This document shows positions 1-7,801 of a stretch of 64,000 bases of DNA, piece by piece. The DNA comes from Hydrogenobaculum sp. Y04AAS1. Its GTDB lineage: Bacteria; Aquificota; Aquificia; Aquificales; Aquificaceae. A model generated the notes under the pieces. The model had not been told where the DNA came from. It was given only the letters and a program-made list of their open reading frames with translations, and did not search any database. The stretch lies in assembly GCF_000020785.1 (NCBI RefSeq), contig NC_011126.1, positions 1,116,001 through 1,180,000 on the forward strand. Reading direction: 5' to 3'. Every line of letters starts with the position of its first letter. Position 1 is the first letter of the stretch. A program made the position numbers and the translations under genes.

Positions 1-159
1 GTCTGTAAAAAAGAAAAATTCACCTTCCAAGCAAAGTACATAAGCGTTTGAAGATTTAAACTTAGATAGGTATAAAACATTTGGTTTGTAGGTTACTAAA
101 AAGCTATTTATATGTTTTTCTTTTAAAAGCCCATAAAACTTTTCTAAAATATCTTTCAT
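1..159 (-). CDS. M24-family Xaa-Pro peptidase, N-terminal part (cut by window edge)
   Basis: Only the first 53 codons lie in the window, read leftwards from an ATG at 159-157. The peptide resembles the creatinase/prolidase N-terminal domain of Xaa-Pro aminopeptidases: an amphipathic helix, then a strand with LVTYKPNVLYLSKF (compare the common pattern LVT-x-x-x-N-x-x-YLTGF), then a second strand ending in FTD. The metal-binding catalytic domain would lie outside the window. Its ATG overlaps the rpoN stop as ATGA, so translation is probably coupled to rpoN. Known role of the family: removal of N-terminal residues preceding proline in the cytoplasm. The family call rests on a short N-terminus only. 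Confidence 0.6.
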   Translation of the reverse strand, partial: MKDILEKFYGLLKEKHINSFLVTYKPNVLYLSKFKSSNAYVLCLEGEFFFFTD

Positions 160-1343
160 CTTTTTCTAGAACTCCCGATACCAAGCTTTGCCCTATACTT
201 TGCCACTGTGCGCCTTGATATATTTATGCCGTAATTTCTTAAAATCTCTTCTATATCTTTATCGGTGTATACAGTTTCTTCGTTTTGAATAAGTTTTTTT
301 ATCATGTTTAGTATCTCCTCTTGACTTTTTGAGGATACGCTCTCTCTTACAAAAAAAGACCTCAACTTAAACACTCCTTTTGGCGTTTTTACATACTTTG
401 AATTTACAAGCCTTGACACAGTGGATATAGAAATACCAAACTCACCTGCCACATCTTTTAGCATCAAGCTTTTAAGAGGTTTATCTTTTAAAAAAAAGTC
501 CTGCTGTCTTTCTACAACAATCTTTGTGAGCTCTTTCATAAACTTCCTTCTTAAGTTTATAGCCTCTACAAACCTTCTAGCCCTTTGTTTTAAATATCTT
601 TCAAGCTCCTTGTCCTCTAAGCTTTCTTCTATATTTTCTTGAGAAATCTCTACATAGTTATCAAATATATCGTATAAAATCTCCCCTTGATCTATTTCTA
701 TTACAATATCCACTTTAGAGGGTAAAAGGTTTGTTTTATCTATCTGAATGGGCGTTTTTTTGAGACTCGAGAAAAACTCCATAGCCTCTTTAGGTATTTT
801 TTTCCTTTCTTCTAAATCTTTTAAATATTTTATATACTCTTTTTTGTCTTTGTAATAAGTCCTTATCTGAAGTTCCATGTACTCAAAAGGATTCAAAGCC
901 CCGTGCCCTATGGGCTCTATCTCCATCACAAAAGCCCTGGCATCATCTACGATATCCCAATCTACGCCAAAATGATTTTTTATATCCTCTAACGTCTCAA
1001 GAGATATGAAACCGCTACTATCAAGAGAATAAACTATTTCTTTGGCTATCTCTTTCTCTATGCCCTCTAGCTCTTCATTTATAGCCTTTATGAGATGTTC
1101 CTTATAAGAGTAAGAGTAAGCTATATTTTGGGTGTAGTCTTCTTTGTTTATAAAAAACTTTTTCGGCGGTTTTAGTACTTTTAGTTTTAAGAAAGGATTT
1201 AGCTCCTCTTCTACTTTAAGCTCTTGCTCTAAATCTGTTGCAGTATCTTGTAGAAGTTCAACATTTTGACTTAGTACCAGAAATAGGTTTAAACCTATCT
1301 TATTTTCAAGCTTTTGATCTAGGTTTATACCTTCTGGACACAT
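156..1343 (-). CDS. rpoN: RNA polymerase sigma-54 factor
   Basis: Alternative sigma factor for enhancer-dependent promoters of the -24/-12 type. About 395 residues, a short form compared with the ~477 of E. coli. An N-terminal region I-like segment (LSQNVELLQ, DLEQELKVEEELNPFL) is followed by a core-binding region, a helix-turn-helix (LKDVAGEFGISISTVSRLVNSK) and, near the C-terminus, the RpoN box (SRRTVAKYRAKLGI). I chose the ATG at 1343; a TTG at 1370 in the same frame is possible. The start overlaps the end of gltB by 19 bases and the stop overlaps the next gene as ATGA, so gltB-rpoN-peptidase looks like one operon. No sigma-54 enhancer-binding activator is encoded in this window. Confidence 0.93.
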   Translation of the reverse strand: MCPEGINLDQKLENKIGLNLFLVLSQNVELLQDTATDLEQELKVEEELNPFLKLKVLKPPKKFFINKEDYTQNIAYSYSYKEHLIKAINEELEGIEKEIAKEIVYSLDSSGFISLETLEDIKNHFGVDWDIVDDARAFVMEIEPIGHGALNPFEYMELQIRTYYKDKKEYIKYLKDLEERKKIPKEAMEFFSSLKKTPIQIDKTNLLPSKVDIVIEIDQGEILYDIFDNYVEISQENIEESLEDKELERYLKQRARRFVEAINLRRKFMKELTKIVVERQQDFFLKDKPLKSLMLKDVAGEFGISISTVSRLVNSKYVKTPKGVFKLRSFFVRESVSSKSQEEILNMIKKLIQNEETVYTDKDIEEILRNYGINISRRTVAKYRAKLGIGSSRKR

Positions 1344-4300
1344 TCGTCTGAACTCTCTGACCTCACACAAAGCTCTATCGGCATAATCTTTTTAAAAGCA
1401 TCAAATCCACCTTCTAATATCTCTTTAGCTTTAGGGCTATCTGTATATTTTACATGGGATTCAAGCATAGACCTTATAAGCTCTATATCTTCTTCGGTTA
1501 TATCTTGCACCAGTACGTAAGATGTGTTTATATGCTTTTCCAAAACCCCTTCTTTGTCGTAGAAATAGGCCATGCCGCCAGTCATACCAGCACCTACGTT
1601 GTAGCCAAAATTCCCTATATTTACGACAACGCCGCCGGTCATATACTCAAGTGCATGATGACCCACTCCTTCTACCACCGCTTTTGCACCACTGTTTCTA
1701 ACGGCAAAACGTTCACCCACAGACCCAGCTATGTAAAGCTCACCACCGGTGGCTCCGTAAAGGATCGTGTTTCCAGCCAAAACAAAAGGTTTATCAGCAT
1801 AATAAAACGGCTTTATAGATATGATGCCCCCGTGCATTCCCTTTCCTACATAATCGTTTGCCATACCTTTTAAAAATAAGTTTATACCTTTGTGGTTAAA
1901 AGCTCCAAAACTTTGACCTGCAACACCTTCAAAATAAAGGTTCAATGTGGTCGGTGGCAAGCCCTTATCCCTATGATAAATAGCCGTATAATAACTTATG
2001 GTAGCCCCTACGCTTCTATCTATGTTTGTGATTTTGTAATACCTTTCAACTGGTGTTTGGCTTTTAATAAATTCTTCTAATTCTTCGGCTATAAAATCGT
2101 TTAAAGTTTTTTCAGGGTTGTCGTTTCTTTCAAAGGTCCTAAACCTTGGAGCATCTTTTGGATAGCCTTTTGTAAACACATCTAATTTTAAACGAGATTC
2201 TTTTGGTTGTAAAAGCTCAAGACGACCTATTATATCGTTTAGACTTCTATATCCCATAGATGAGAGTATCTCTCTTACTTCCTTAGCCAAAGCCCTAAAA
2301 TAAGCAGCCACTCCCTCTTTTGTTCCACTAAACTTAGCTCTTAACTTTGCATCTTGGGTAGTCACACCTGTAGGACATGTGTTTAGGTGGCATTGACGGG
2401 CCATCACGCAGCCTTCTGCTATCATGGCAGCGGTACCAAAACCAAACTCTTCTGCACCCAACAAAGCACCTATTATCACATCCTTACCAGTTCTAAAACC
2501 ACCATCTACCCTTACGCTAACCCTATCCCTTAAACCGTTTTCCATAAGGGTTTTTACGGTATCGTAAAGACCTATTTCCCAATAGTTACCAGCATTTTTT
2601 ATAGAGCTAAGAGGAGATGCTCCAGTACCTCCTTCGGTACCACTCACTTGTACGATATCAGCATAAGCTTTTGCAACACCAGAGGCAATGGTGCCAATGC
2701 CAGATTCACTAACAAGCTTTACAGATATACGAGCCTTTGGATTTGTTTTTTTAAGATCGTTTATAAGCTGTGCCAAATCCTCTATAGAGTATATATCGTG
2801 ATGAGGTGGTGGTGATATGAGGGTTATCCCTTCTTGGGCATATCTTATCTTAGCTATGTAGGGACTTACCTTTTTACCAGGAAGTTGACCACCTTCACCG
2901 GGTTTTGCCCCTTGTGCTATTTTTATCTCTATATCGGTGGCAGAAGCAAGATAAGTAGGTGTCACGCCAAACCTACCAGAAGCCACTTGTTTTATAGCGC
3001 TGTTTTTCTCGGTAAAATACCTTTCTGGGTCTTCTCCACCTTCACCGCTGTTTGATTTCATACCAAGCATATTGGTAGCCATTGCAAGTACTTCATGAGC
3101 TTCTGGAGAAAGCGCTCCCAAAGACATAGCACCTGTAACAAAACGCTTTAGTATCTCTTCTTCGGGTTCTACCTCTTCTATAGGTATTGGGCTTTTAGCT
3201 TTTTTATAATCCAAAAGATGATGTATAAACGTTGGATGCTCTTCGTTGGCGATCTTAGAAAATTCAAGATAATCTTTATAATCAAGGGTTTCCAAATACT
3301 TATGAAGAGCTCTTACCACATGAGGAGACCAAGCGTGGTAAACACCGCCTTTTCTAAACTTCAAATCACCCCCATAATCAAGGGTTGGTTTTTCGCTGTT
3401 AAAAGCAAAATCATGTCTTTTTATAATAGATTCTTCTATTTGCTCTATACCATCCGCTTCTAACGTAACGGGAGTGCCCGTAAAATACTCATCCACAAAA
3501 TCCTTGTTAAGACATACGGAGTCAAATATCTCAGCCCCTTGATAAGAGTTTAAAGTAGCTATACCCATCTTAGCCATTATCTTGAGAATACCATCTTCAA
3601 GGGCTTTTTTATAATTTTTCAACATCTGTTCGTAGTTTTCAGGATAAGTGTGATACAAGGTTTCGTAAAGAAGATATGGATAAACCGCAGATGCTCCGTA
3701 TCCTATAAGACATGCAAGAGAATGTGTATCTCTTACTTCAGCGGTTTCTACTATAAAGCTTACCTTTTGCGATAAACCGAGCTTAGCAAGATGTCTAACA
3801 GATGCGCTAACGCCCAAAAGACTTGGTATAGCTACATTTTTTTCATCAACACCTTTATCGGAAAGAATTATTATATCTGCACCTTCTTTTACAGCTTGCT
3901 CTACTAAATGAGCAAGAACCTCTAAACCTATTTTTAAGTCTACAATAGGTATACCTTCATAAACAGCGTCCATCAATATATCTGAAACCCTTTCGAAACC
4001 TTTTAAATCTTGAAGGGCCTGTATATTATCGCTTCTATGTTTTGGATAGCATAAGGATATGCGCTTTACTTTAAAATTTTTCTGGTTTTCTATGGCTTTT
4101 ATGTGATATGGCAAAAGCACCGGAGAGTCTATTTGAAATCTTCTGGCATGCTCCGGAGTTTCTATGAGAAAGTTTCTCTTATGCCCTAAATTCATCTTCA
4201 AGCTCATAACAAAGCGTTCTCTTATAGAATCTACAGGAGGGTTCGTAACTTGAGCAAACCTTTGCTTAAAGTATCTAAATATGAGCACCGGCTTTTCGTT

Positions 4301-5734
4301 TAAAGGAGGTAGCGGTGTATCGTCCCCCATTGAGAATGTATATTCTTTACCTTCCTTTGCCATGTAGTCTATTTGATTTTTAAGCTCTTCTGTAGTATAT
4401 CCAAAATAAGCTTGTAAGCGTGTAAGTATATCTTTGTCTACATGCTCATCTTCTAATGTTCTATCTTTTATGATATCCTCAAGCCTTACCAGATTTTCTT
4501 CTATCCATTTTTTGTATGGATTTTTCTTTGATATACCTTCTAGTATTTCTTGGGTGGTTTTTAGGCTTTTAGAATGAGTATCTATGAGGATGGTATCACC
4601 AGGAGAAAGTCTTGAGCTTTCTTTTATATCTTTGGGGTCTATATTTACCATGCCCACTTCAGAACCAAGTATTACTATGTTGTCTTTTGTGATTATGTAT
4701 CTTGAGGGTCTTAGTCCATTTCTATCTAAGTGAGCACCTACTTTCACACCGTCTGTAAATACGATAGCAGCTGGTCCATCCCAAGGTTTCATAAGTAAAG
4801 ATTTGTATTCAAAGAATGCCCTTATATCATCTTTTAGCGTATCATCGTTTTCCCAAGCAGGTGGTATTAGCATATTGATAGCGTGTTCTACTGGGTACTC
4901 TGTTAATACTAAAAGCTCAAAAACTTTATCCAAAGAAGCAGAATCACTTTCATCATACTCTACTATAGGTTTTATGAGTTTTATGTTGTCTTCCAAAAGC
5001 TTATGGTAAAGCTCAGATTGAATAGCCATCATCCAGTTTCTATTGCCGTTTATGGTGTTTATCTCGCCGTTGTGAGCTAAATATCTAAAAGGCTGTGCCA
5101 GATTCCAGTTTGGAAACGTGTTTGTAGAATACCTTTGATGAAATAGGCATATGGAAGATTCTATATCTTCATCTTCCAAATCTTTGTAAAAATGATCTAT
5201 CTGATAAGCCACAAACATACCTTTATAAACCATCGTTTTAGAAGACAAAGAAGGTATGTATATTTTAAGCTCTTTTTTTAGGCTTTTACGAAGAAAATAC
5301 AAAGCAAGCTCTTTGTGTTCTATGCCTTCCAAATCAAGAAGTATTTGTTTTATAACAGGCATCGTCTCAAGGGCACTTTTACCAAGGGCAGATTTATCTA
5401 TGGGCACATCTCTAAAACCTATCAGTTTAAAGCCCATTTTTTTGGCTATGTCTTCTACTTTTGATGTATCGTTGTTTTTCAAAAATAAAACACCTACTCC
5501 AAGGTTTTCTATAGAAGATATCTCAAAACCAAGCCTATCTATCTCTTTTTTGAAAAATTTATGAGGTATTTGTATTAGTATGCCAGCACCGTCTCCGGTT
5601 TTACCATCAGCACCAACCGCTCCTCTATGAGTTAGATTCTTGACAGCTTCAATACCATATTTTACAATCTTATTGGATTTTTTACCGTTTACATCGCAAA
5701 TAAAACCGACACCGCAAGAGTCTTTTTCTTGCAT
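1325..5734 (-). CDS. gltB: Glutamate synthase large subunit
   Basis: Makes glutamate from glutamine and 2-oxoglutarate in ammonia assimilation. About 1469 residues, full length for the large subunit. The start is the ATG at 5734, which has a GGAGGT ribosome-binding site 6-7 bases upstream; longer in-frame starts have none. The N-terminal glutaminase nucleophile is the Cys of CGVGFI at residue 7, implying removal of a short propeptide. A central FMN/synthase domain carries the 3Fe-4S motif C-x5-C-x4-C (CVMARQC...NTC) near residue 1105, followed by the GXGXG beta-helix domain. No gltD small subunit is adjacent, so electrons may come from ferredoxin or from a distant GltD; the sequence does not decide this. 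Confidence 0.95.
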   Translation of the reverse strand: MQEKDSCGVGFICDVNGKKSNKIVKYGIEAVKNLTHRGAVGADGKTGDGAGILIQIPHKFFKKEIDRLGFEISSIENLGVGVLFLKNNDTSKVEDIAKKMGFKLIGFRDVPIDKSALGKSALETMPVIKQILLDLEGIEHKELALYFLRKSLKKELKIYIPSLSSKTMVYKGMFVAYQIDHFYKDLEDEDIESSICLFHQRYSTNTFPNWNLAQPFRYLAHNGEINTINGNRNWMMAIQSELYHKLLEDNIKLIKPIVEYDESDSASLDKVFELLVLTEYPVEHAINMLIPPAWENDDTLKDDIRAFFEYKSLLMKPWDGPAAIVFTDGVKVGAHLDRNGLRPSRYIITKDNIVILGSEVGMVNIDPKDIKESSRLSPGDTILIDTHSKSLKTTQEILEGISKKNPYKKWIEENLVRLEDIIKDRTLEDEHVDKDILTRLQAYFGYTTEELKNQIDYMAKEGKEYTFSMGDDTPLPPLNEKPVLIFRYFKQRFAQVTNPPVDSIRERFVMSLKMNLGHKRNFLIETPEHARRFQIDSPVLLPYHIKAIENQKNFKVKRISLCYPKHRSDNIQALQDLKGFERVSDILMDAVYEGIPIVDLKIGLEVLAHLVEQAVKEGADIIILSDKGVDEKNVAIPSLLGVSASVRHLAKLGLSQKVSFIVETAEVRDTHSLACLIGYGASAVYPYLLYETLYHTYPENYEQMLKNYKKALEDGILKIMAKMGIATLNSYQGAEIFDSVCLNKDFVDEYFTGTPVTLEADGIEQIEESIIKRHDFAFNSEKPTLDYGGDLKFRKGGVYHAWSPHVVRALHKYLETLDYKDYLEFSKIANEEHPTFIHHLLDYKKAKSPIPIEEVEPEEEILKRFVTGAMSLGALSPEAHEVLAMATNMLGMKSNSGEGGEDPERYFTEKNSAIKQVASGRFGVTPTYLASATDIEIKIAQGAKPGEGGQLPGKKVSPYIAKIRYAQEGITLISPPPHHDIYSIEDLAQLINDLKKTNPKARISVKLVSESGIGTIASGVAKAYADIVQVSGTEGGTGASPLSSIKNAGNYWEIGLYDTVKTLMENGLRDRVSVRVDGGFRTGKDVIIGALLGAEEFGFGTAAMIAEGCVMARQCHLNTCPTGVTTQDAKLRAKFSGTKEGVAAYFRALAKEVREILSSMGYRSLNDIIGRLELLQPKESRLKLDVFTKGYPKDAPRFRTFERNDNPEKTLNDFIAEELEEFIKSQTPVERYYKITNIDRSVGATISYYTAIYHRDKGLPPTTLNLYFEGVAGQSFGAFNHKGINLFLKGMANDYVGKGMHGGIISIKPFYYADKPFVLAGNTILYGATGGELYIAGSVGERFAVRNSGAKAVVEGVGHHALEYMTGGVVVNIGNFGYNVGAGMTGGMAYFYDKEGVLEKHINTSYVLVQDITEEDIELIRSMLESHVKYTDSPKAKEILEGGFDAFKKIMPIELCVRSESSDECVQKV

Positions 5735-5850
5735 TAGCTTACCTCCAAACATTGTAGACAAATATTATAACTCTATTGAAAAAAAATGTACTAAACAAAA
5801 TCACAAAACTAAAACTATCTTTTATCATTGAAAAAGCCTAAAAAACTTTT

Positions 5851-5856
5851 TAGTAT
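5851..5856 (+). promoter_or_regulatory. Candidate -10 of a leaderless tsaC transcript
   Basis: TAGTAT ends six bases before the tsaC ATG (5863) and no ribosome-binding site is visible. The match to TATAAT is only 4 of 6; the position fits the pattern at many other genes here. Confidence 0.4.
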
Positions 5857-5862
5857 CTCTTC

Positions 5863-6441
5863 ATGGCTTTTGATGTTAAAAAAATAAACGAAGAAGGCGT
5901 TATAGATAGCGCTGTATATATACTAAACAAAAACATGCCCATATGCTCTCCCACAGATACTATTTATGGAGTACTGGCTTTAGACAACGAAGAAGCTCTT
6001 GAGCTTCTTTACAAAATAAGAAGACCCTCAAAAAAACCGTTTCTTAGGCTTTTACCAGATATAGCTTTTTTAGAAATGTATGGATTTAAACCAAACGATA
6101 AAGTTTTTGAGTTATCTAAGTTAGAAGGTGTTAGTATCATAATAAAAGCCCAAGACAAAAGCTTAGGTTTTAGAATACCGCAAAAGGGTTTTATAAAAGA
6201 GCTTTTAGACAAACTTCAAAAACCTATTTTAGCACCCTCTTGCAACAAAGAAGGAGAACCTCCTGCAAAATCCATAGAAGAGGCTATAAGCTATTTCAAA
6301 GATGAAATATCCTTATACATAGATAGCGGTTTTATAGAAAGCCCACCTTCAACAATAGTAGAAATAGAACAAAACACCATAAAAATAGTAAGAGAAGGCA
6401 TGTCTATAGATAAAGTAAAAGAGCTTATAGAGAAGTACTAG
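5863..6441 (+). CDS. tsaC: Threonylcarbamoyl-AMP synthase (Sua5/YrdC/YciO family)
   Basis: Forms threonylcarbamoyl-AMP from threonine, bicarbonate and ATP, the first step of t6A37 modification of ANN-decoding tRNAs. The 192-residue protein has the YrdC fold signature PTDTIYG near residue 30, the KIRRPSKKPFLRLL segment of the nucleotide-binding cleft, and the late SCNKEGEPPA and PSTIVEI strands. There is no C-terminal Sua5 domain, so it is the short YrdC type. It is a single gene, converging on the next gene with only six bases between. A YciO-type paralogue of uncertain function is the main alternative. Confidence 0.85.
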   Translation: MAFDVKKINEEGVIDSAVYILNKNMPICSPTDTIYGVLALDNEEALELLYKIRRPSKKPFLRLLPDIAFLEMYGFKPNDKVFELSKLEGVSIIIKAQDKSLGFRIPQKGFIKELLDKLQKPILAPSCNKEGEPPAKSIEEAISYFKDEISLYIDSGFIESPPSTIVEIEQNTIKIVREGMSIDKVKELIEKY

Positions 6442-6447
6442 AAAACG

Positions 6448-6825
6448 TTAATCTAAATATTTTTCTATTATAGCTGCTATTTCGTTTAATCTTTCATATA
6501 TGGAAAGTTTTAGATAGTTTAGATGTATACTATCAAGTTTATCCATGTTTTCTAAATCTTTCAACACATTTTCCACAATATTCATTATAACCATCTCGGC
6601 GTTGGTAAAATATCCGTTAAATGTGCTATTTTTTGTCTTCTTTTCCAACTCCTCAAGCTTTGCTGTATACCTTGCCACCCTTTCTATATGATCTATTGCC
6701 CTTGTAGCATCCTCATCAAGATCCTTATCTTTAAGTTCATTTACTTTCTCTTGAATCATCTTCCTCACGCTGCTTATAAGAACCTTATCAAGCTCCAAAG
6801 ACATATTTTCAGCCTCTTGCATCAT
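6448..6825 (-). CDS. Hypothetical all-helical cytosolic protein
   Basis: A 125-residue protein that I do not recognise. It is rich in Leu, Glu and Lys and predicted all-helical (for example VRKMIQEKVNELKDKDLDED, then IERVARYTAKLEELEKK), with no signal peptide, membrane segment or metal motif. Two adjacent ATG codons (6825 and 6822) are possible starts. A TATATT -10 lies six bases before 6825, predicting a leaderless message. The Crp/Fnr-type palindrome at 6859-6872 is centred 40.5 bases upstream of that predicted start. It is divergent from the mercury operon and may share its control. Confidence 0.7.
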   Translation of the reverse strand: MMQEAENMSLELDKVLISSVRKMIQEKVNELKDKDLDEDATRAIDHIERVARYTAKLEELEKKTKNSTFNGYFTNAEMVIMNIVENVLKDLENMDKLDSIHLNYLKLSIYERLNEIAAIIEKYLD

Positions 6826-6831
6826 ATATTT

Positions 6832-6837
6832 AATATA
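6832..6837 (-). promoter_or_regulatory. -10 element, leaderless start of the hypothetical gene
   Basis: Reads TATATT on the minus strand, exactly six bases before the ATG at 6825. No ribosome-binding site is seen. Confidence 0.5.
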
Positions 6838-6858
6838 ATTAATATCTACCTGTATAAT

Positions 6859-6872
6859 ATGATAGATATCAT
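6859..6872. promoter_or_regulatory. Crp/Fnr-type operator between the hypothetical gene and the mer operon
   Basis: ATGAT-AGAT-ATCAT, a 5+4+5 inverted repeat close to the Fnr consensus TTGAT-N4-ATCAA. Its centre (6865.5) is -40.5 from the predicted start of the minus-strand gene at 6825. Rightwards, -41.5 would put a mer start near 6907, just ahead of the ribosome-binding site. A TATAAT at 6853-6858 immediately to its left could instead be a mer -10, in which case the palindrome would cover the start site and repress. Confidence 0.5.
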
Positions 6873-6899
6873 GGCACTATTTATAAAAAGTTTCATTTT

Positions 6900-6916
6900 A
6901 TACCCATAGGAGGTAT
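6900..6916. promoter_or_regulatory. Candidate CsoR-family operator over the ribosome-binding site
   Basis: Inverted repeat ATACC-N7-GGTAT whose right half overlaps the AGGAGG ribosome-binding site (6908-6913) of the csoR-like gene. CsoR-family proteins bind inverted repeats with G/C tracts near their own promoters, so autoregulation here is plausible but unproven. Confidence 0.35.
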
Positions 6917-6920
6917 AGGT

Positions 6921-7214
6921 ATGGAAACCTGCAAAGTATATTTGTCTCAAGAGATAGGCCAAGAGTTGTTAAGTAGACTTTCAAAGATAGAGGGTCAAGT
7001 TAGAGGGCTTCAGAAAATGATAGAAGAAAAAAGGGATTGCAACGAAATACTTGTTCAATTATCTGCTGCAAAATCAGCGTTAAATAGCGTAGCCATTTTA
7101 CTTCTCGAAGGACATTTTAACTCTTGTGTAAAACCAAGCATAGAAGCTGGAGACATGCAAGCTGTCGAAAACTTTATAAAAGCAATAAAACACTTGGTAA
7201 AAGGAGGCTGTTAA
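6921..7214 (+). CDS. CsoR/FrmR-family metal-sensing repressor
   Basis: A 97-residue all-helical repressor. The conserved RLSKIEGQVRGLQKMI helix is present and the ligand set is Cys40, His65 and Cys69, the Cys-His-Cys pattern of Cu(I)-type CsoR; an extra Cys4 and a C-terminal GGC could add thiol ligands. It starts at ATG 6921 after AGGAGG with seven bases spacing. It is the first gene of a run with merT, an HMA protein and merA (1 to 13 base gaps, then an 8-base overlap). That makes it the likely regulator of mercury resistance in place of MerR. Whether it senses Hg(II), Cu(I) or sulfane sulfur cannot be read from sequence. Confidence 0.88.
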   Translation: METCKVYLSQEIGQELLSRLSKIEGQVRGLQKMIEEKRDCNEILVQLSAAKSALNSVAILLLEGHFNSCVKPSIEAGDMQAVENFIKAIKHLVKGGC

Positions 7215-7215
7215 A

Positions 7216-7551
7216 ATGAAAGAATTTGTCTCAAGCGCATTAAGTATGTTTGCTGCAATCACAGCGTCCCTTTGTTGTTTTATTCCAATACTTTTATCCA
7301 TCGGCGTTAGCACCTCTTCTTCGCTTATAAGCTCTATTCACGTTTTTGACCCCTATAGATGGTATTTACTCGTAATTGGTTATGTTGGAGCTGCCTATTC
7401 TATTTATAGACTTTATCTTAAGAAAAGAAAAATAGACTGTGCTTGTGAGAAGTCATGGGCTGATAAATTTAGCGTCTATGCAACGTGGGTATCTATTGTA
7501 TTTCTTGTGTTTGTCACATTCTATCCGCTGTTTAGGAAAATGCATTTTTAA
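7216..7551 (+). CDS. merT: Mercuric ion transporter
   Basis: Inner-membrane Hg(II) uptake protein of 111 residues. Three predicted membrane helices are seen (about residues 8-30, 48-66 and 84-104). The hallmark vicinal Cys pair lies in the first helix (ASLCCFIP), and a second pair, CAC, lies in the loop near residue 75; these hand Hg(II) inward in the family. The PYRW segment before helix 2 also matches MerT. It begins one base after the csoR-like stop, within the operon. Its product would deliver Hg(II) to the cytosolic HMA protein and MerA. Confidence 0.88.
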   Translation: MKEFVSSALSMFAAITASLCCFIPILLSIGVSTSSSLISSIHVFDPYRWYLLVIGYVGAAYSIYRLYLKKRKIDCACEKSWADKFSVYATWVSIVFLVFVTFYPLFRKMHF

Positions 7552-7564
7552 GGAGGTGTTGTTT

Positions 7565-7801
7565 ATGATTAGACTAAAGATAACCGGCATGACATGTGAG
7601 CACTGTGCTCAAACTGTAAAAAAAGCGCTAGAAAGCGTAGAAAATGTAAAGAAAGCAGAGGTATATTTCCCTCAAGGTTATGCAGAGATAGATGGTCGCG
7701 CCTCAATAACAAACCTTATAGAAGCAGTTAAAAAAGCAGGTTATGGAGCTGAAGAAGTTGCATCTTTTGAGGTTTTTATTCCAAAAAAAAGATATGCATG
7801 A
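7565..7801 (+). CDS. Cytosolic heavy-metal-associated (HMA) protein, MerP/NmerA-like
   Basis: A 78-residue ferredoxin-like HMA domain with the metal motif GMTCEHC near residue 8 and no signal peptide, unlike classical periplasmic MerP. The ATG at 7565 follows AGGAGGTG. Its end overlaps the merA start by eight bases in another frame. MerA here lacks the N-terminal HMA domain found in many mercuric reductases, so this protein probably does the job of a detached NmerA, passing Hg(II) from MerT to MerA. A CopZ-type copper chaperone is the alternative; the operon favours mercury. Confidence 0.85.
   Translation: MIRLKITGMTCEHCAQTVKKALESVENVKKAEVYFPQGYAEIDGRASITNLIEAVKKAGYGAEEVASFEVFIPKKRYA

Noticed and set aside
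1454-1873. 139-codon plus-strand frame inside gltB
   Set aside because: Antisense shadow of a strongly conserved gene; Cys/His/Tyr-rich composition and no known motif.
6872-6888. TGGCAC near 6873 as a sigma-54 promoter
   Set aside because: The required GC element (TTGCA about five bases on) is absent, although rpoN is encoded in the window.
7743-7793. Longer merA start giving 17 extra residues
   Set aside because: It lies within the HMA gene, has no ribosome-binding site and precedes the FAD motif by residues absent from the family.
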